A DNA stretch of 64,000 nt from NCBI RefSeq assembly GCF_017744955.1, contig NZ_JAGIAG010000003.1, positions 495,765-559,764 of the forward strand, read 5' to 3'. Below are positions 47,681 through 59,201 of this stretch, in pieces (within the stretch, counting starts at the first letter, position 1; every line of letters starts with the position of its first letter). Position numbers and translations under genes: made by a program. Below the pieces are notes generated by a model, which was not told the DNA's origin, made no database searches, and saw only the letters and a program-made list of their open reading frames with translations. This DNA is from Dokdonella sp. (GTDB lineage: Bacteria; Pseudomonadota; Gammaproteobacteria; Xanthomonadales; Rhodanobacteraceae).

Positions 47681-48015
47681 CCGACGCGATCACGCCCCTG
47701 GCCCGTCTCCGCATCGCGTGTCCGCGTGCGGAACGGGCGATCTTTCCTTGCCTTCCGCCCGCCCCGCCTCCCCATGCGCGGTGGCGTCACCGCGGGTGGC
47801 GGGAAGCCTCGAAATCGCGCCACGGCCGGGTGCCGGCGCGAGCGCCGCCGTCACTTTTTTTCCGCCCCCTAGACGAGGCAAAAAGCGCGCCGCATCACAC
47901 TCGCCTGCGGCCCCACGACAATTGCTGCGTAGCAAAATTCAATTTAATTGTCACGTAGTTCATGGTCTGTTACGTTCGGTCTGTTTCATCGGCCACCTCA
48001 TGGGGAGTTTCGCTC
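47681..48015. other. Intergenic region with AT-rich promoter of the giant secreted protein
   Basis: 335 bases without a gene. A hairpin GGCGC-GA-GCGCC near 47845-47856 and a T-run near 47865-47871 may end the sulfotransferase transcript weakly. The last 90 bases are unusually AT-rich; TTGTCA at 47948, a 17-base spacer and TGTTACGTT ending at 47976 form a plausible extended -10 promoter. GGGGAG precedes the start at 48016. Confidence 0.5.
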
Positions 48016-51000
48016 ATGCGTAAAAGCACTATTGCCATTGGCATCGCAGCGGCGTTGTCGGCGCAGGCTTTCGCCACGCACGACGCTGCAGCTGCAGCAA
48101 GCAAGAACACCAAGACCTCCAAAGCCACCGGTCCGATCCAGTCGGCCAACCGCTTCGCCTATCCACGCCACGTGCAGCCGAACGGCAGTACGGTTCTCTA
48201 CTCGCAGACCACGGGTACCTACGACGGTAGCGCGGTCACCTCCAACTCGATCTCCACCGACGATTTCGACTCCTTCGCCGCCGATGATTTCACCGTCACG
48301 GATGCGGCCGGCTGGAACGTCAGCGCATTCAATTTCAACGTGTCCTTCAGGCAGTTCTCGGCGGATCCGGGGACGACCTACAACGTGCACGTCTATTCGG
48401 ACGCCTCCGGCGTTCCCAACGACACGGCGGCCGCGCTCTGCGGCGGCGACGACCTCGCCGGCACGCTGAGCAGCAGCGATACGGCGCTCAGCGTCGCCCT
48501 GCCGGCGGCGTGCTCGCTGCCCGCGGGTCACTACTGGGTCGTCCTGCAGGCCAACATCAACTTCGCCACCGCCGGCAACCAGATGTACTGGTCGGCGTTT
48601 TCGCCGGCCACGGTGCCCGGAACCGTCGCGCAGTGGAAGAATCCGGGTGACGGATTCGGCTCCGGCTGTACCTCGTGGGGCCCGACCACTGCCTGCGACC
48701 TGACCGGCAACACGTTCGGCTTCGAAGTCGTCGGCGCGGTCGGCGGCGGCGGCAATACCTGCCCGGCCGGCGGCATCTGCCTGACCGTGACGCTCGGCAC
48801 CGACACCACCGCGGGCGCCTGCGGCACGGCCGATACGCTCGACGCGACCGTCGGCGACCAGGTCAACTTCTGCTACACCGTCGAGAACAACACCTCCGGC
48901 TCGCTCGACTACCACACGCTCAGCGACAACATCAACGGCGAGATTTTCCGCCTGATGAACCAGCCGCTGGCGGCCGGCGCGACCTACCAATACAACCGTA
49001 TCGTCACGGCCGGCGCGACCGAGACCAACACGGCGACCTGGACCGCGCAGGACGAGCTGCCCGGCTACTCCTCGACCGTCACCACCGGCGGCGGCCCGAT
49101 CACCGACCGCATCTTCTGCGACGGCTTCGACGGCGCCGCGTGCGGCAACGGCGGCGGTGGCGGCTTCATCGACATCAGCAGCACCGGCACCGCGCTCGGA
49201 ATCGACGACGACGGCTCGGCCGCCGTCACGATGCCGTTCTCGTTCAACTTCTACGGCAATACCTCGAACCAGATCTGCGTCGACAACAACGGCCTGATCC
49301 TGTTCGGCACCACCACCTGCCCGACCAGCGGCCTGTTCAACAACGCGGCGCTGCCGACCACCAGCCTGCCGGCCGCCGCGATCATGCCGCTGTGGGACGA
49401 CTTCGACAGCGAAAGCGGCGAGGTCTACTACGCCACGCAGGGCACGGCGCCGAACCGCAAGTTCATCGTCGAGTGGTACCAGCGCGCGCACTACAACGGT
49501 GCCAACAACACCGACACGGCGACGTTCGAGGCGATCTTCGACGAGGCGACCGGCAAGATCTCCTTCGAGTACCTGGACGTCGTCTACACGGCGGCCGGAA
49601 GCGGCGATCCGGCGAACTGCGACAACGGCGTGTGCGCGACGATCGGTCTGCAGAACGATCCGACCCTGGCCAACCAGTTCTCCTTCAACCAGGCCTCGAT
49701 CGCCAACAACACCGGCATCGACTGGGAAGCGACCGATCCGCAGATCTTCACCTCCTCCGACACCGTCACGCTGAACGTCGGCGCGCCCGACATCCAGGTC
49801 GCCCCGACCTCGATCAGCGGCACGGCGCCGGCCGGCGGCACGTCGGCGACGACGCTGGACATCTCCAACGTCGGCAATCGCGACCTGGTGTGGTCGATCG
49901 GCGAAGCCGGTCCGGCTTCGCACTTCCCGATCGGTCCGCGCTACGTTCCGACCACGCGCAAGCCGGGTGAGCGCATCACCGCGGCGAACCGCCCGAGCAG
50001 CCTGCAAGGTGGCCCGACCAAGCCGGCCACGCAGCAGCGTCTGCAGCCGCAGCCGCAGGGCGCCGGCGTGCCGGCGTACGCCTTCAGCATCCAGTCGTCG
50101 ACCAGCGGCAAGTGGGTCTCGTTCGACGCCACCGCCCCGGGCACGCTGAACACGATCGCCACCAGCAGCGAGATCACCTTCAGCGGTGACTTCGTCGCCG
50201 ACGACTTCAGCAAGGAATACTTCATCGCCTATCCGTCGGGCGATCTGAAGACCGTCGACACCACCACCGGCGCAACCGCCACCGTCGGCTCGACCGGCCT
50301 CGGCGACCGTCCCCGCGACCTGGCCTGGGACGCCACCACCAACACGCTGTTCGGTGCAGTGGTCGACGGCGACGTCGGCACGGATCTGTACAAGTACGAT
50401 CCGGCCACCGGCGCGCCGACGCGCATCGGCGCCATCAGCGGCGTCGGTGCCAGCGGCTACTCGTTCGTGATGGGCCTGGCGGTCGACAACAACGGCCTGA
50501 TGTACGGCGTGGAAATCGTCTCGGCCTCGCTGATCGCGGTCGACAAGACCACCGGCGCGGCGACCACGGTCGGCTCGCTCGGCATCGACACGCGCTTCAG
50601 TCAGGCGCTTTCGTTCGATCCGAACACCAACACGCTGTACCTGATCGAGGGCCAGACCAACAACATGTACACCGTCGATCTGACGACGGGTGCAGCGACC
50701 CTGGTCGGCGCCACCGGTACCTCCTCCGATCTGCAGGTGGCCGCGTTCGCGATCGCCCTCGGACACGGACCGTGCTCGCAGCCGCAGGATCAGCCGTGGC
50801 TGTCGGTCGCGCCGACCAGCGGCACGACGGCGGCCAGCGGCACCGATCCGGTCACGGTCACGCTGAACGGCGCGGGCCTCGCCAATGGCGACGTCAGGAA
50901 CGGCACGCTGTGCGTGCGCAGCAACGATCCGGACTCGCCGCTGGTGCAGGTACCGGTGCAGATGACGATCGGCAACCCGCCGCCGCCGGCACCGAGCGCC

Positions 51001-51846
51001 GCGAAGGCGTTCGCTCCGACCAGCGTCGCAGCCGGCAGCGCCAGCACGCTGACGATCACGCTGAGCAACACGCAGGCAGGCGTGGCCACGCTGAGCGCTA
51101 ACCTGGTCGACACGTTCCCGAGCGGCCTGGTCATCGCGGCGACGCCGAATGCGTCCACCACGTGCGCCGGCGGTGCCGGCGTCACGGCCACGGCGGGCGC
51201 GGGTTCCGTGACGCTGGGCACGGGTGCGGCCATCCCGGGCTCCGGCTCGTGCACGGTCAAGGTGGACGTGCAGTCTGCCACGGCGGGTTCGTACAACAAC
51301 ACGATCCCGGCCGGCGGCCTGCAGACCGACCTCGGCAACAGCGCTGCGGCGGCGTCCGCGAGCCTCACCGTGACCGGTGGCGGCAACCCGAACGTCGTCG
51401 ACAGCGGTGTGGTGAACCTCGCGATCGCGCAGGACACCAACGGCCTGTACATCAACTGGCTCACCGGTGCGACCTGCAGCACGGCGTCGGGCGGCGGTTG
51501 CGATGCCGGTCCGTACACGTTCAATGCGTACGGCTCGACCAACCTGAGCTTCTTCTGGTCGACGGGCGTCAGCGATGCGGCAGCACAATGCGTCGTGACC
51601 GGTACCAACTGCACCGTGCTCGCCTCCGGCGCGACGGTCGGCCCGGCCTCCACCTGGGGTGACGGTGCGGCGAACTCGTTCCGCGTCGGCGGCACGATGT
51701 ACGTCGGCTTCAAGTTCACCAACACCAATACGAGCCAGGTCAACTACGGCTATGCCAAGCTCACGACCACCGGTCCGAACGGGACTCCGGCGACGCTGAA
51801 CCAGTACTGGTACGACCGGACGGGCGCGGCGATCACGATTCCGTAA
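48016..51846 (+). CDS. Giant secreted multidomain protein with internal DGFD motif and ITIP C-terminus
   Basis: A 1276-residue protein with signal peptide MRKSTIAIGIAAALSAQAFA and GGGGAG before ATG 48016. Modules in order: an N-terminal beta domain; a DUF11-like stretch ending TDRIFCDGFDGAAC (motif at 366-372); a nidogen-like domain (about 380-590, PFSFNFYGNTSNQICVDNNG, MPLWDDFDSES); an Ig-like/ASH-type domain; a propeller-like repeat region (about 690-910) with TGAxxxVGSxG units such as DTTTGATATVGSTG; another Ig-like module (PWLSVAPTSGTT, CVRSNDPDSP); a DUF11-like domain (GSCTVKVDV); and a C-terminal module (VNYGYAKLTTTGPNGTPATL) ending GAAITIP. Cysteines are frequent. It shares modules with 8304-13861. 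A terminator follows. Function unknown. Confidence 0.87.
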   Translation: MRKSTIAIGIAAALSAQAFATHDAAAAASKNTKTSKATGPIQSANRFAYPRHVQPNGSTVLYSQTTGTYDGSAVTSNSISTDDFDSFAADDFTVTDAAGWNVSAFNFNVSFRQFSADPGTTYNVHVYSDASGVPNDTAAALCGGDDLAGTLSSSDTALSVALPAACSLPAGHYWVVLQANINFATAGNQMYWSAFSPATVPGTVAQWKNPGDGFGSGCTSWGPTTACDLTGNTFGFEVVGAVGGGGNTCPAGGICLTVTLGTDTTAGACGTADTLDATVGDQVNFCYTVENNTSGSLDYHTLSDNINGEIFRLMNQPLAAGATYQYNRIVTAGATETNTATWTAQDELPGYSSTVTTGGGPITDRIFCDGFDGAACGNGGGGGFIDISSTGTALGIDDDGSAAVTMPFSFNFYGNTSNQICVDNNGLILFGTTTCPTSGLFNNAALPTTSLPAAAIMPLWDDFDSESGEVYYATQGTAPNRKFIVEWYQRAHYNGANNTDTATFEAIFDEATGKISFEYLDVVYTAAGSGDPANCDNGVCATIGLQNDPTLANQFSFNQASIANNTGIDWEATDPQIFTSSDTVTLNVGAPDIQVAPTSISGTAPAGGTSATTLDISNVGNRDLVWSIGEAGPASHFPIGPRYVPTTRKPGERITAANRPSSLQGGPTKPATQQRLQPQPQGAGVPAYAFSIQSSTSGKWVSFDATAPGTLNTIATSSEITFSGDFVADDFSKEYFIAYPSGDLKTVDTTTGATATVGSTGLGDRPRDLAWDATTNTLFGAVVDGDVGTDLYKYDPATGAPTRIGAISGVGASGYSFVMGLAVDNNGLMYGVEIVSASLIAVDKTTGAATTVGSLGIDTRFSQALSFDPNTNTLYLIEGQTNNMYTVDLTTGAATLVGATGTSSDLQVAAFAIALGHGPCSQPQDQPWLSVAPTSGTTAASGTDPVTVTLNGAGLANGDVRNGTLCVRSNDPDSPLVQVPVQMTIGNPPPPAPSAAKAFAPTSVAAGSASTLTITLSNTQAGVATLSANLVDTFPSGLVIAATPNASTTCAGGAGVTATAGAGSVTLGTGAAIPGSGSCTVKVDVQSATAGSYNNTIPAGGLQTDLGNSAAAASASLTVTGGGNPNVVDSGVVNLAIAQDTNGLYINWLTGATCSTASGGGCDAGPYTFNAYGSTNLSFFWSTGVSDAAAQCVVTGTNCTVLASGATVGPASTWGDGAANSFRVGGTMYVGFKFTNTNTSQVNYGYAKLTTTGPNGTPATLNQYWYDRTGAAITIP

Positions 51847-51871
51847 GCAAACCGATATCCTGAGTCACTCC

Positions 51872-51900
51872 GAGGCGGGGGAAACCCCGCCTCTTTTTTT
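51872..51900 (+). terminator. Strong rho-independent terminator
   Basis: GAGGCGGGG (51872-51880) and CCCCGCCTC (51885-51893) form a perfect 9-bp stem with a GAAA loop, followed by seven T, 25 bases after the stop at 51846. Confidence 0.93.
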
Positions 51901-52067
51901 GATTTACTGGTGCGATCGTCCGTGATCGCCACGTGCCCGAAGTCGCAAGCACGCGAAAGGACGACTCCGTTCCGGAATCCAAAGCGGCCATCCCACGGTC
52001 GCACTTCTCATCAACGGCAAACGGCGGCGGCCAGCACGCGCGTCGCGCGGCACGCAGCGGCGGCGCT

Positions 52068-52076
52068 TGCTATGCT
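52068..52076 (+). promoter_or_regulatory. Extended -10 element of rnt
   Basis: TGCTATGCT (TATGCT at 52071-52076) lies 6 bases before the rnt start codon at 52083. Transcription would begin at or beside the ATG, predicting a leaderless or almost leaderless mRNA; no ribosome site is visible. Confidence 0.45.
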
Positions 52077-52082
52077 CGCCGG

Positions 52083-52751
52083 ATGACTATTCCCACCCCC
52101 GCCACGCGCATGGCGCAGCGCTTTCGAGGCTTCCTGCCCGTCGTGGTCGACGTCGAGACGGGTGGTTTTGATTGCGAGCGGCACGCCTTGCTGGAGATCG
52201 CAGCCGTGATCGTGCGCATGGACGAGGAAGGCCTGGTGCATGCCGAGCCGACCGTTTCCACGCACGTCGAGGCGTTTCCGGGCTCGGAGCTCGATCCGCG
52301 CTCGCTCGAGATCACCGGCATCGACCCGGACCATCCGTTCCGCTTCGCGCTGCCCGAACGCGCCGCGCTCGACCACATCTTCAAGCCGATCCGCGCCGCG
52401 ATGCGCGAGGCGGACTGCCAACGCGCGATCCTGGTCGGCCACAACGCCGCGTTCGATCTCGGCTTCCTCAACGCCGCGATCCGCCGCACCGCGCACAAGC
52501 GCAGCCCGTTCCATCAGTTCAGCTGCTTCGACACCGTCACGCTCGGTGGCCTGGCCTACGGCCAGACCGTGCTCAGCCGCGCGGTCGAGGCGTCCGGGGA
52601 ACACTGGGACGTACAGGCCGCCCATTCGGCCGTGTACGACGCCGAACGCACGGCCGAACTCTTCTGTGGCGTGATCAACCGCTGGAAGCAGATGGACGAC
52701 TACTTCCGCACCCACGTCGGTCCTTCGAGCACCGGCGTCGTCGAGACTTGA
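52083..52751 (+). CDS. rnt: Ribonuclease T
   Basis: A 222-residue DEDDh 3'-5' exonuclease that trims tRNA and other stable RNA 3' ends. Metal ligands are in [11 protein letters not shown] (D23, E25), [11 protein letters not shown] and [34 protein letters not shown] is characteristic of RNase T rather than oligoribonuclease or DnaQ. It acts as a homodimer in the cytoplasm. Confidence 0.95.
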   Translation: MTIPTPATRMAQRFRGFLPVVVDVETGGFDCERHALLEIAAVIVRMDEEGLVHAEPTVSTHVEAFPGSELDPRSLEITGIDPDHPFRFALPERAALDHIFKPIRAAMREADCQRAILVGHNAAFDLGFLNAAIRRTAHKRSPFHQFSCFDTVTLGGLAYGQTVLSRAVEASGEHWDVQAAHSAVYDAERTAELFCGVINRWKQMDDYFRTHVGPSSTGVVET

Positions 52752-52782
52752 TCGACGGCGCCTGCGGGCGCATCTTCCGCTC

Positions 52783-53067
52783 ATGCCCATCTACGAATAC
52801 GCCGCCAGCACGGAACGATCCTGCGCGACCTGCCGCGACGGCTTCGAGCGTCTGCAGAAGCTCGCCGACGCGGCATTGACGGAGTGCCCCGACTGCGGCG
52901 CGCCGATACGCCGCGTCATCTGCGCGCCGCAGGTCATCGCGGGCCAGGGCCACGTGCTGCGCGAGAGCCACGTCGCCAAGCACGGCTTCACGCAGTACCG
53001 CAGGGTCGGCAAGGGAAAGTACGAGAAGACCGCAGGCAAGGGGCCGGACACGATCAGCGGCGATTGA
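52783..53067 (+). CDS. FmdB-type zinc-ribbon protein
   Basis: A 94-residue protein starting MPIYEYAAS. Two CxxC pairs (SCATC and ECPDCG) form the zinc ribbon, spaced by GFERLQKLADAALT, as in the FmdB/CxxC_CxxC_SSSS regulatory family. The tail is basic and glycine-rich. It follows rnt by 31 bases and may share its transcript. Its role is not known beyond possible nucleic-acid or protein binding. Confidence 0.88.
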   Translation: MPIYEYAASTERSCATCRDGFERLQKLADAALTECPDCGAPIRRVICAPQVIAGQGHVLRESHVAKHGFTQYRRVGKGKYEKTAGKGPDTISGD

Positions 53068-53225
53068 GCCGGATCGGTTTTCCGCGTCCGAGATTCAGCC
53101 TGCGAAGCGGCGGCGACCGATCGTAATTTCTTGCGGGCGGTTCGAATAACGAAACCGCGTCGTCGACGCATTTTCCGCGTCGGCATCTGGAACCGGGCTC
53201 GCGCCCGGGAACCCATCGACCCACC

Positions 53226-53255
53226 GGCCGCACCGATGCGCGCATCGGTGCGGCC
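53226..53255. terminator. Perfect 30-bp palindrome between convergent genes
   Basis: Bases 53226-53240 and 53241-53255 are exact reverse complements (15 bp per arm, starting GGCCGCACCGATGCG). It lies between the convergent FmdB-type and EF-hand genes. No T-run follows on either strand, so it may be a bidirectional transcript-end or RNA-stabilising hairpin rather than a classical terminator. Confidence 0.5.
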
Positions 53256-53275
53256 GCCACACGTCTACCCGACGT

Positions 53276-53548
53276 CTACTTGCGCTCGATCCAGGCGCGA
53301 TATTCCGCTTCCGAGATGCGGCCGTCCTGATTCGTGTCGATCTCCTCGAAGCGCTTCAGCACGCTCGGGAAGGGGATCAATTCTTCCTTGGTCAGATAAC
53401 CGTCGCGATTGGTGTCCGATTCGCTCCATTCCGGCGCCTTCGGCGGCGGCGTGGGGTCTTTCGCGGTGGGGACTGCCGTCTGCGCGAAGGCCAGCATCGG
53501 AACGGACGCGATCAGCGTGGCCAGCAGGGATGTGCGGAATGTGTTCAT
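53276..53548 (-). CDS. Small exported EF-hand protein
   Basis: A 90-residue protein from ATG 53548 with GGAG upstream. A signal peptide (MNTFRTSLLATLIASVPMLAFA) is followed by a proline-rich linker and two calcium loops: DTNRDGYLTKEE and DTNQDGRISEAE, both with full ligand sets. It probably binds Ca2+ in the periplasm. It lies downstream of the S41 peptidase gene (152-base gap). Confidence 0.88.
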   Translation of the reverse strand: MNTFRTSLLATLIASVPMLAFAQTAVPTAKDPTPPPKAPEWSESDTNRDGYLTKEELIPFPSVLKRFEEIDTNQDGRISEAEYRAWIERK

Positions 53549-53700
53549 GGCGCTCTCCGTGATGGAACGCGTTCGATGGTTGAGGAAGCCGCCTTGCCCG
53601 CGTCTGAACGCGCCCGGCGCGGAGCCGGGACGGTTCAGGTTTGCGTCGGACGAACGGTGTTCGGCGCGTGCGAAGGCTGCCATCCGCGCACTTGCGCGCA

Positions 53701-55119
53701 TCAGTCGCGCTTGCGCGCGTCGGCCAGCACGGCTTCCATCACCGGATCGCGCAATCGGACGTAGTCGTCGAACGTGTAGTCGACGCGCACGTCGGGATCG
53801 AAGCTTTCCACGTGCGTCGGATACAGCCACATGATCCAGAAGCAGCCGGACTCGCCGAAACAGGATTTCGCGTAGTCGTGCAGTCCCGTCGCGTAGCCGA
53901 TCGCGACCTTGGAATTGGGCAGCTCCAGCGTGCCGCCTTCGGCCCAGATGCGCACGCGGTCGCCGACCGGCTCGCCGAACACGCGCACCTTGCCGGCGCC
54001 GTGCTCCTTCAGCAGAGCCAGGCTCACGTTGCCGGCCGAGAAGGTCCAGGCGCCGGTCAGCACGTAGACGCGTTCGATCGAATCGCTCAGCGTCGGCAGC
54101 CGCTTCATGAAACTGGCGGTCTTGGTGAAATTGCCGCCCTGGTCGAAACGCAGGTCGAGCACGATCACACGCGGTCGGCCGGCGAGGATCTCGCGTTCGA
54201 CGCGCGCCAGGAATTCACCGATCGGATGGCCCGGCTCGTCGTCGTTGCTGCGCAATTGCGCGTAGTAGACCGCGGGGTCGGCCAGCGGACCGGACTGGAA
54301 CGGCGTCGCGTAGTCGCGCAGGAACAGCGGCAGCGCCGCATCGGCCGGCAGCAACGCCGTCCAGTCCGCCGGCTCGCTCTCCAGCCGCTGCGGCGACAGG
54401 TAGCTGTCGGAGTAGGCACGCGGCGCGTCGGCATCGGGCGGATCGGCGGCGATCGTCCATTCGCGCTCGCTGCCGTCGCGCAAGGTCGCGCGCAGCGTCA
54501 GCCGCTCGGGCGATTCGGCCAGCCCTGCCGCGTTCAGCAACGGCGGCGACTCCAGGAAGAACGGAACGGCGAACTGGTCGTAGTGGTTGCGCGGACCGCC
54601 GAAGTATTCGTACATGCGCTGCGCGACGTCGTCGATCGGACGTCCGTCCAGCCGGGTCAGTTTCGCGCCGAGCAGTTCCGCGCAGGCCGGCCGCGCACGC
54701 AGCACGTAGTAGCCGTCGGCGAACCGGTAGAACCGGCACGGCAGCCGCGCATGGCGACGCGACTGCCCGCCGGGATGGATGCGCGAATGGCCGTTGTCGG
54801 ACAGCGCGACCATGCGCGCGACGGCGAGATCGAATGCCGCGGGCGAGAACGAACCGGCCTTCGCGAGGTCTTCCTCGCGCAGCGCCTCCGCCTGCGCGCG
54901 CGCCTGCGGCGTGTAGCTGCGATTGAGTTCGAGGTAGTGGCGGAAGTAGTCCAGATCCTGCCGCTGCCGGGTCGCCACGTCGCTCGCCGGCGGATAGTCC
55001 GCCTTCGGCGGCGTGGGATAGAACGTGCGGAACAGGGCGAACACCGCGAGCGCGGCCCCCAGAATCAAGCAGAGCAGCAATCCCCCCGACCACTTCAACG
55101 CGCGCCGAATGCCGGCCAT
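53701..55119 (-). CDS. S41-family peptidase, membrane-anchored
   Basis: A 472-residue protein with GGAGG before the ATG and one N-terminal membrane helix (GGLLLCLILGAALAVFALF). The S41 core shows VIVLDLRFDQGGNFTKTASF (321-336) and GAWTFSAGN with the candidate nucleophile S361. Several cysteines in pairs (C128/C146) suggest an extracytoplasmic domain. It lacks an obvious N-terminal tail-binding PDZ of CtpA. Substrate unknown; it is the fifth gene of the yihY-tlpA-acyP-pseudouridine synthase operon. Confidence 0.87.
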   Translation of the reverse strand: MAGIRRALKWSGGLLLCLILGAALAVFALFRTFYPTPPKADYPPASDVATRQRQDLDYFRHYLELNRSYTPQARAQAEALREEDLAKAGSFSPAAFDLAVARMVALSDNGHSRIHPGGQSRRHARLPCRFYRFADGYYVLRARPACAELLGAKLTRLDGRPIDDVAQRMYEYFGGPRNHYDQFAVPFFLESPPLLNAAGLAESPERLTLRATLRDGSEREWTIAADPPDADAPRAYSDSYLSPQRLESEPADWTALLPADAALPLFLRDYATPFQSGPLADPAVYYAQLRSNDDEPGHPIGEFLARVEREILAGRPRVIVLDLRFDQGGNFTKTASFMKRLPTLSDSIERVYVLTGAWTFSAGNVSLALLKEHGAGKVRVFGEPVGDRVRIWAEGGTLELPNSKVAIGYATGLHDYAKSCFGESGCFWIMWLYPTHVESFDPDVRVDYTFDDYVRLRDPVMEAVLADARKRD

Positions 55120-55158
55120 GACGACCTCCGAATGGACTTGACGAATCCGTCGCTGGAT

Positions 55159-55947
55159 TCAGGCGAGCGAAGACGGCGACAACCGCGCCACTTCGTCGAC
55201 CGTCAGCTCGCGCCAGGCGCCTTTCGCCAACGCACCCAGCGTCAGCCCGCCGATCGCCACACGCACGAGCCGAATCACGGCGACGTCGAGGACATAGAGC
55301 ATGCGACGGAGCTGTCGGTTGCGCCCTTCGTCGAGAACGATCTCGAGCCAGGCATGGCGTTCGCCGCGGCGCAGCTCGCGCACGGACTTCGCCGCCAGGC
55401 GTTCACCGCGGTCGTCGACCCCCGCCTGCAAGGCGGCGAGCAGGTCCGCGTCGGGCAGGCGGTCGATCTGCACGTGATAGGTCTTGTCCAGATGCGTTTC
55501 CGGCGCGGTGATCGCGGCCGCCCAGACGCTGTCGTTGCTGAACAGCAGCAGGCCTTCGCTGGCGCGGTCGAGCCGCCCGACCGGCGCCAGCCACGGCAAG
55601 CCGGCGCCTTCGAGCAGCGCGTAGACGGTGTCGCGACCGCGCTCGTCGGATGCGGTCGTCACGTAGCCGCGCGGCTTGTTCAACATCAGATAGATGCGTC
55701 CGCGCGCCTCGATCGGCGCGCCGTCGACGGCGATGCGTTCGCGCGCCGCGTCGGTGGGCCGCTCCGGATCGCGCACGATGCGTCCGTCCACGGCGACGCG
55801 GCCGGCTTCGATCCAGCGCGCGGCCTGCGTCCGCGAGGCGACGCCGAACTTGGAGATCACGCGCGCGAGACCGTGACGCGGCGCGGAAGGCTTGCTCGGC
55901 GGCGGACGCCGGCCGGGGCCGCGCGCCTGGCGGTCGCGTCCGGACAT
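55159..55947 (-). CDS. Pseudouridine synthase, RsuA/RluB/RluE type
   Basis: A 262-residue enzyme. A basic N-terminal tail precedes an S4 RNA-binding domain (about 26-75, LARVISKFGVASRTQAARWI). The catalytic aspartate is D127 in PVGRLDRASEGLLLFSND; LNKPRGYV and GRNRQLRRML are conserved. It converts a uridine of rRNA (probably 23S) to pseudouridine. Its ATG is 4 bases beyond the acyP stop, so the two are co-transcribed. Confidence 0.93.
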   Translation of the reverse strand: MSGRDRQARGPGRRPPPSKPSAPRHGLARVISKFGVASRTQAARWIEAGRVAVDGRIVRDPERPTDAARERIAVDGAPIEARGRIYLMLNKPRGYVTTASDERGRDTVYALLEGAGLPWLAPVGRLDRASEGLLLFSNDSVWAAAITAPETHLDKTYHVQIDRLPDADLLAALQAGVDDRGERLAAKSVRELRRGERHAWLEIVLDEGRNRQLRRMLYVLDVAVIRLVRVAIGGLTLGALAKGAWRELTVDEVARLSPSSLA

Positions 55948-55951
55948 CTCC

Positions 55952-56218
55952 TCAGCGCCGCGCGAAATCGTCGTGGTGCTGCTCGGCGTGGTCCTCGCGC
56001 ATCACCGATTCGACCTCGGCGGCCGGCGGCCCCTGGTGCAGCCAGGCCTCCAGACGCGCCAGCGCCTGCGCATCGCCGCTGGCGACGACTTCGACGCGGC
56101 CGTCGGCGAGATTCCTGGCGTAGCCGGTGAGATCGAGCTGCCGCGCGCGCGCCTGCGTCGAGGCGCGGAAGCAGACGCCCTGCACCAGACCGGAAACGAG
56201 GAACCGCGCAGTCGCCAC
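55952..56218 (-). CDS. acyP: Acylphosphatase
   Basis: An 88-residue enzyme starting at GTG. The catalytic R18 is in [10 protein letters not shown] and N36 in [13 protein letters not shown], with GxVQGVxFR as signature. It hydrolyses acyl phosphates such as 1,3-bisphosphoglycerate. A histidine-rich acidic tail ([12 protein letters not shown]) is unusual but at the usual C-terminal position. It lies 9 bases after tlpA. Confidence 0.95.
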   Translation of the reverse strand: MATARFLVSGLVQGVCFRASTQARARQLDLTGYARNLADGRVEVVASGDAQALARLEAWLHQGPPAAEVESVMREDHAEQHHDDFARR

Positions 56219-56227
56219 GGAACCGGA

Positions 56228-56712
56228 CTACTTCTTCGCCGCCGCGATCGCCTTGTCCAGATCGGTCGCGGTGATGGGACCGGTGAATTTCTTCGCGACG
56301 CTGCCGTCCGGCGCGATCAGATACGTCGTCGGCAGGCCGCGCGGCTTCTCGAAATCCGCCGGCGGCTGGTACACGTCCACTTGCGCCAGCGGATATTTCA
56401 CCGGATGCGCTTTCGCGAACGCTTCGACCTCGGCCTTGTCGGTGTCCTCGTAGGCGAGGCCGATCGCCGCGACGTCCTTGCGGCTGCCGACGAACTCGGA
56501 GATGTCCGGCATCTCCTTGATGCACGGCGAGCACCAGGTCGCCCAGAAATTCACGATCACCCATTTGCCGCGCTGCGCGGCGAGATCGAAGCTGCCGCCG
56601 TCGAGGGTCTGGATCTTCAGCGAGGGCTGCTTCGCCGTTTCGGCCTGCGCGATACCGGACGCGGCGAGAGCGAATGCGAGCGCGGCGCAACAGCACAGAC
56701 GACGGGAAAGTT

Positions 56713-56716
<4 letters not shown>
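56228..56716 (-). CDS. TlpA-type periplasmic thiol-disulfide oxidoreductase
   Basis: A 162-residue protein with signal peptide MKLSRRLCCCAALAFALAAS. The active site is WCSPC (C62, C65) in VIVNFWATWCSPCIKEMP, and the cis-proline is in GLPTTYLI. It reduces or oxidises periplasmic cysteines, often for cytochrome c maturation. Its ATG overlaps the yihY stop by four bases. Confidence 0.92.
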
Positions 56717-59033
<2,317 letters not shown>

Positions 59034-59156
59034 ACGCCGATAGAGCCGAAGATCTTGGCTTCCACGTCACCCTCGTCCAGCGTTCGCTTTCGTCGAAGTT
59101 CGGCGTGCCGGCAGTGAGAGGCCGTGGCGCGGATGAGCCGGGAAGTCCTTCGCTCT

Positions 59157-59184
59157 ATCCGCGTCCATGTGCTCCGATCCGCGT
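59157..59184. repeat. ATCCGCGT repeat units
   Basis: Two direct copies at 59157-59164 and 59177-59184 in the wrbA-region/LysR intergenic gap, with an inverted copy at 59014-59021 inside the end of the DUF2069 gene. They match the cluster at 40221-40413. The remaining 59034-59200 stretch shows no gene. Confidence 0.6.
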
Positions 59185-59201
59185 CCAACCGCTCTGCCGC
59201 T

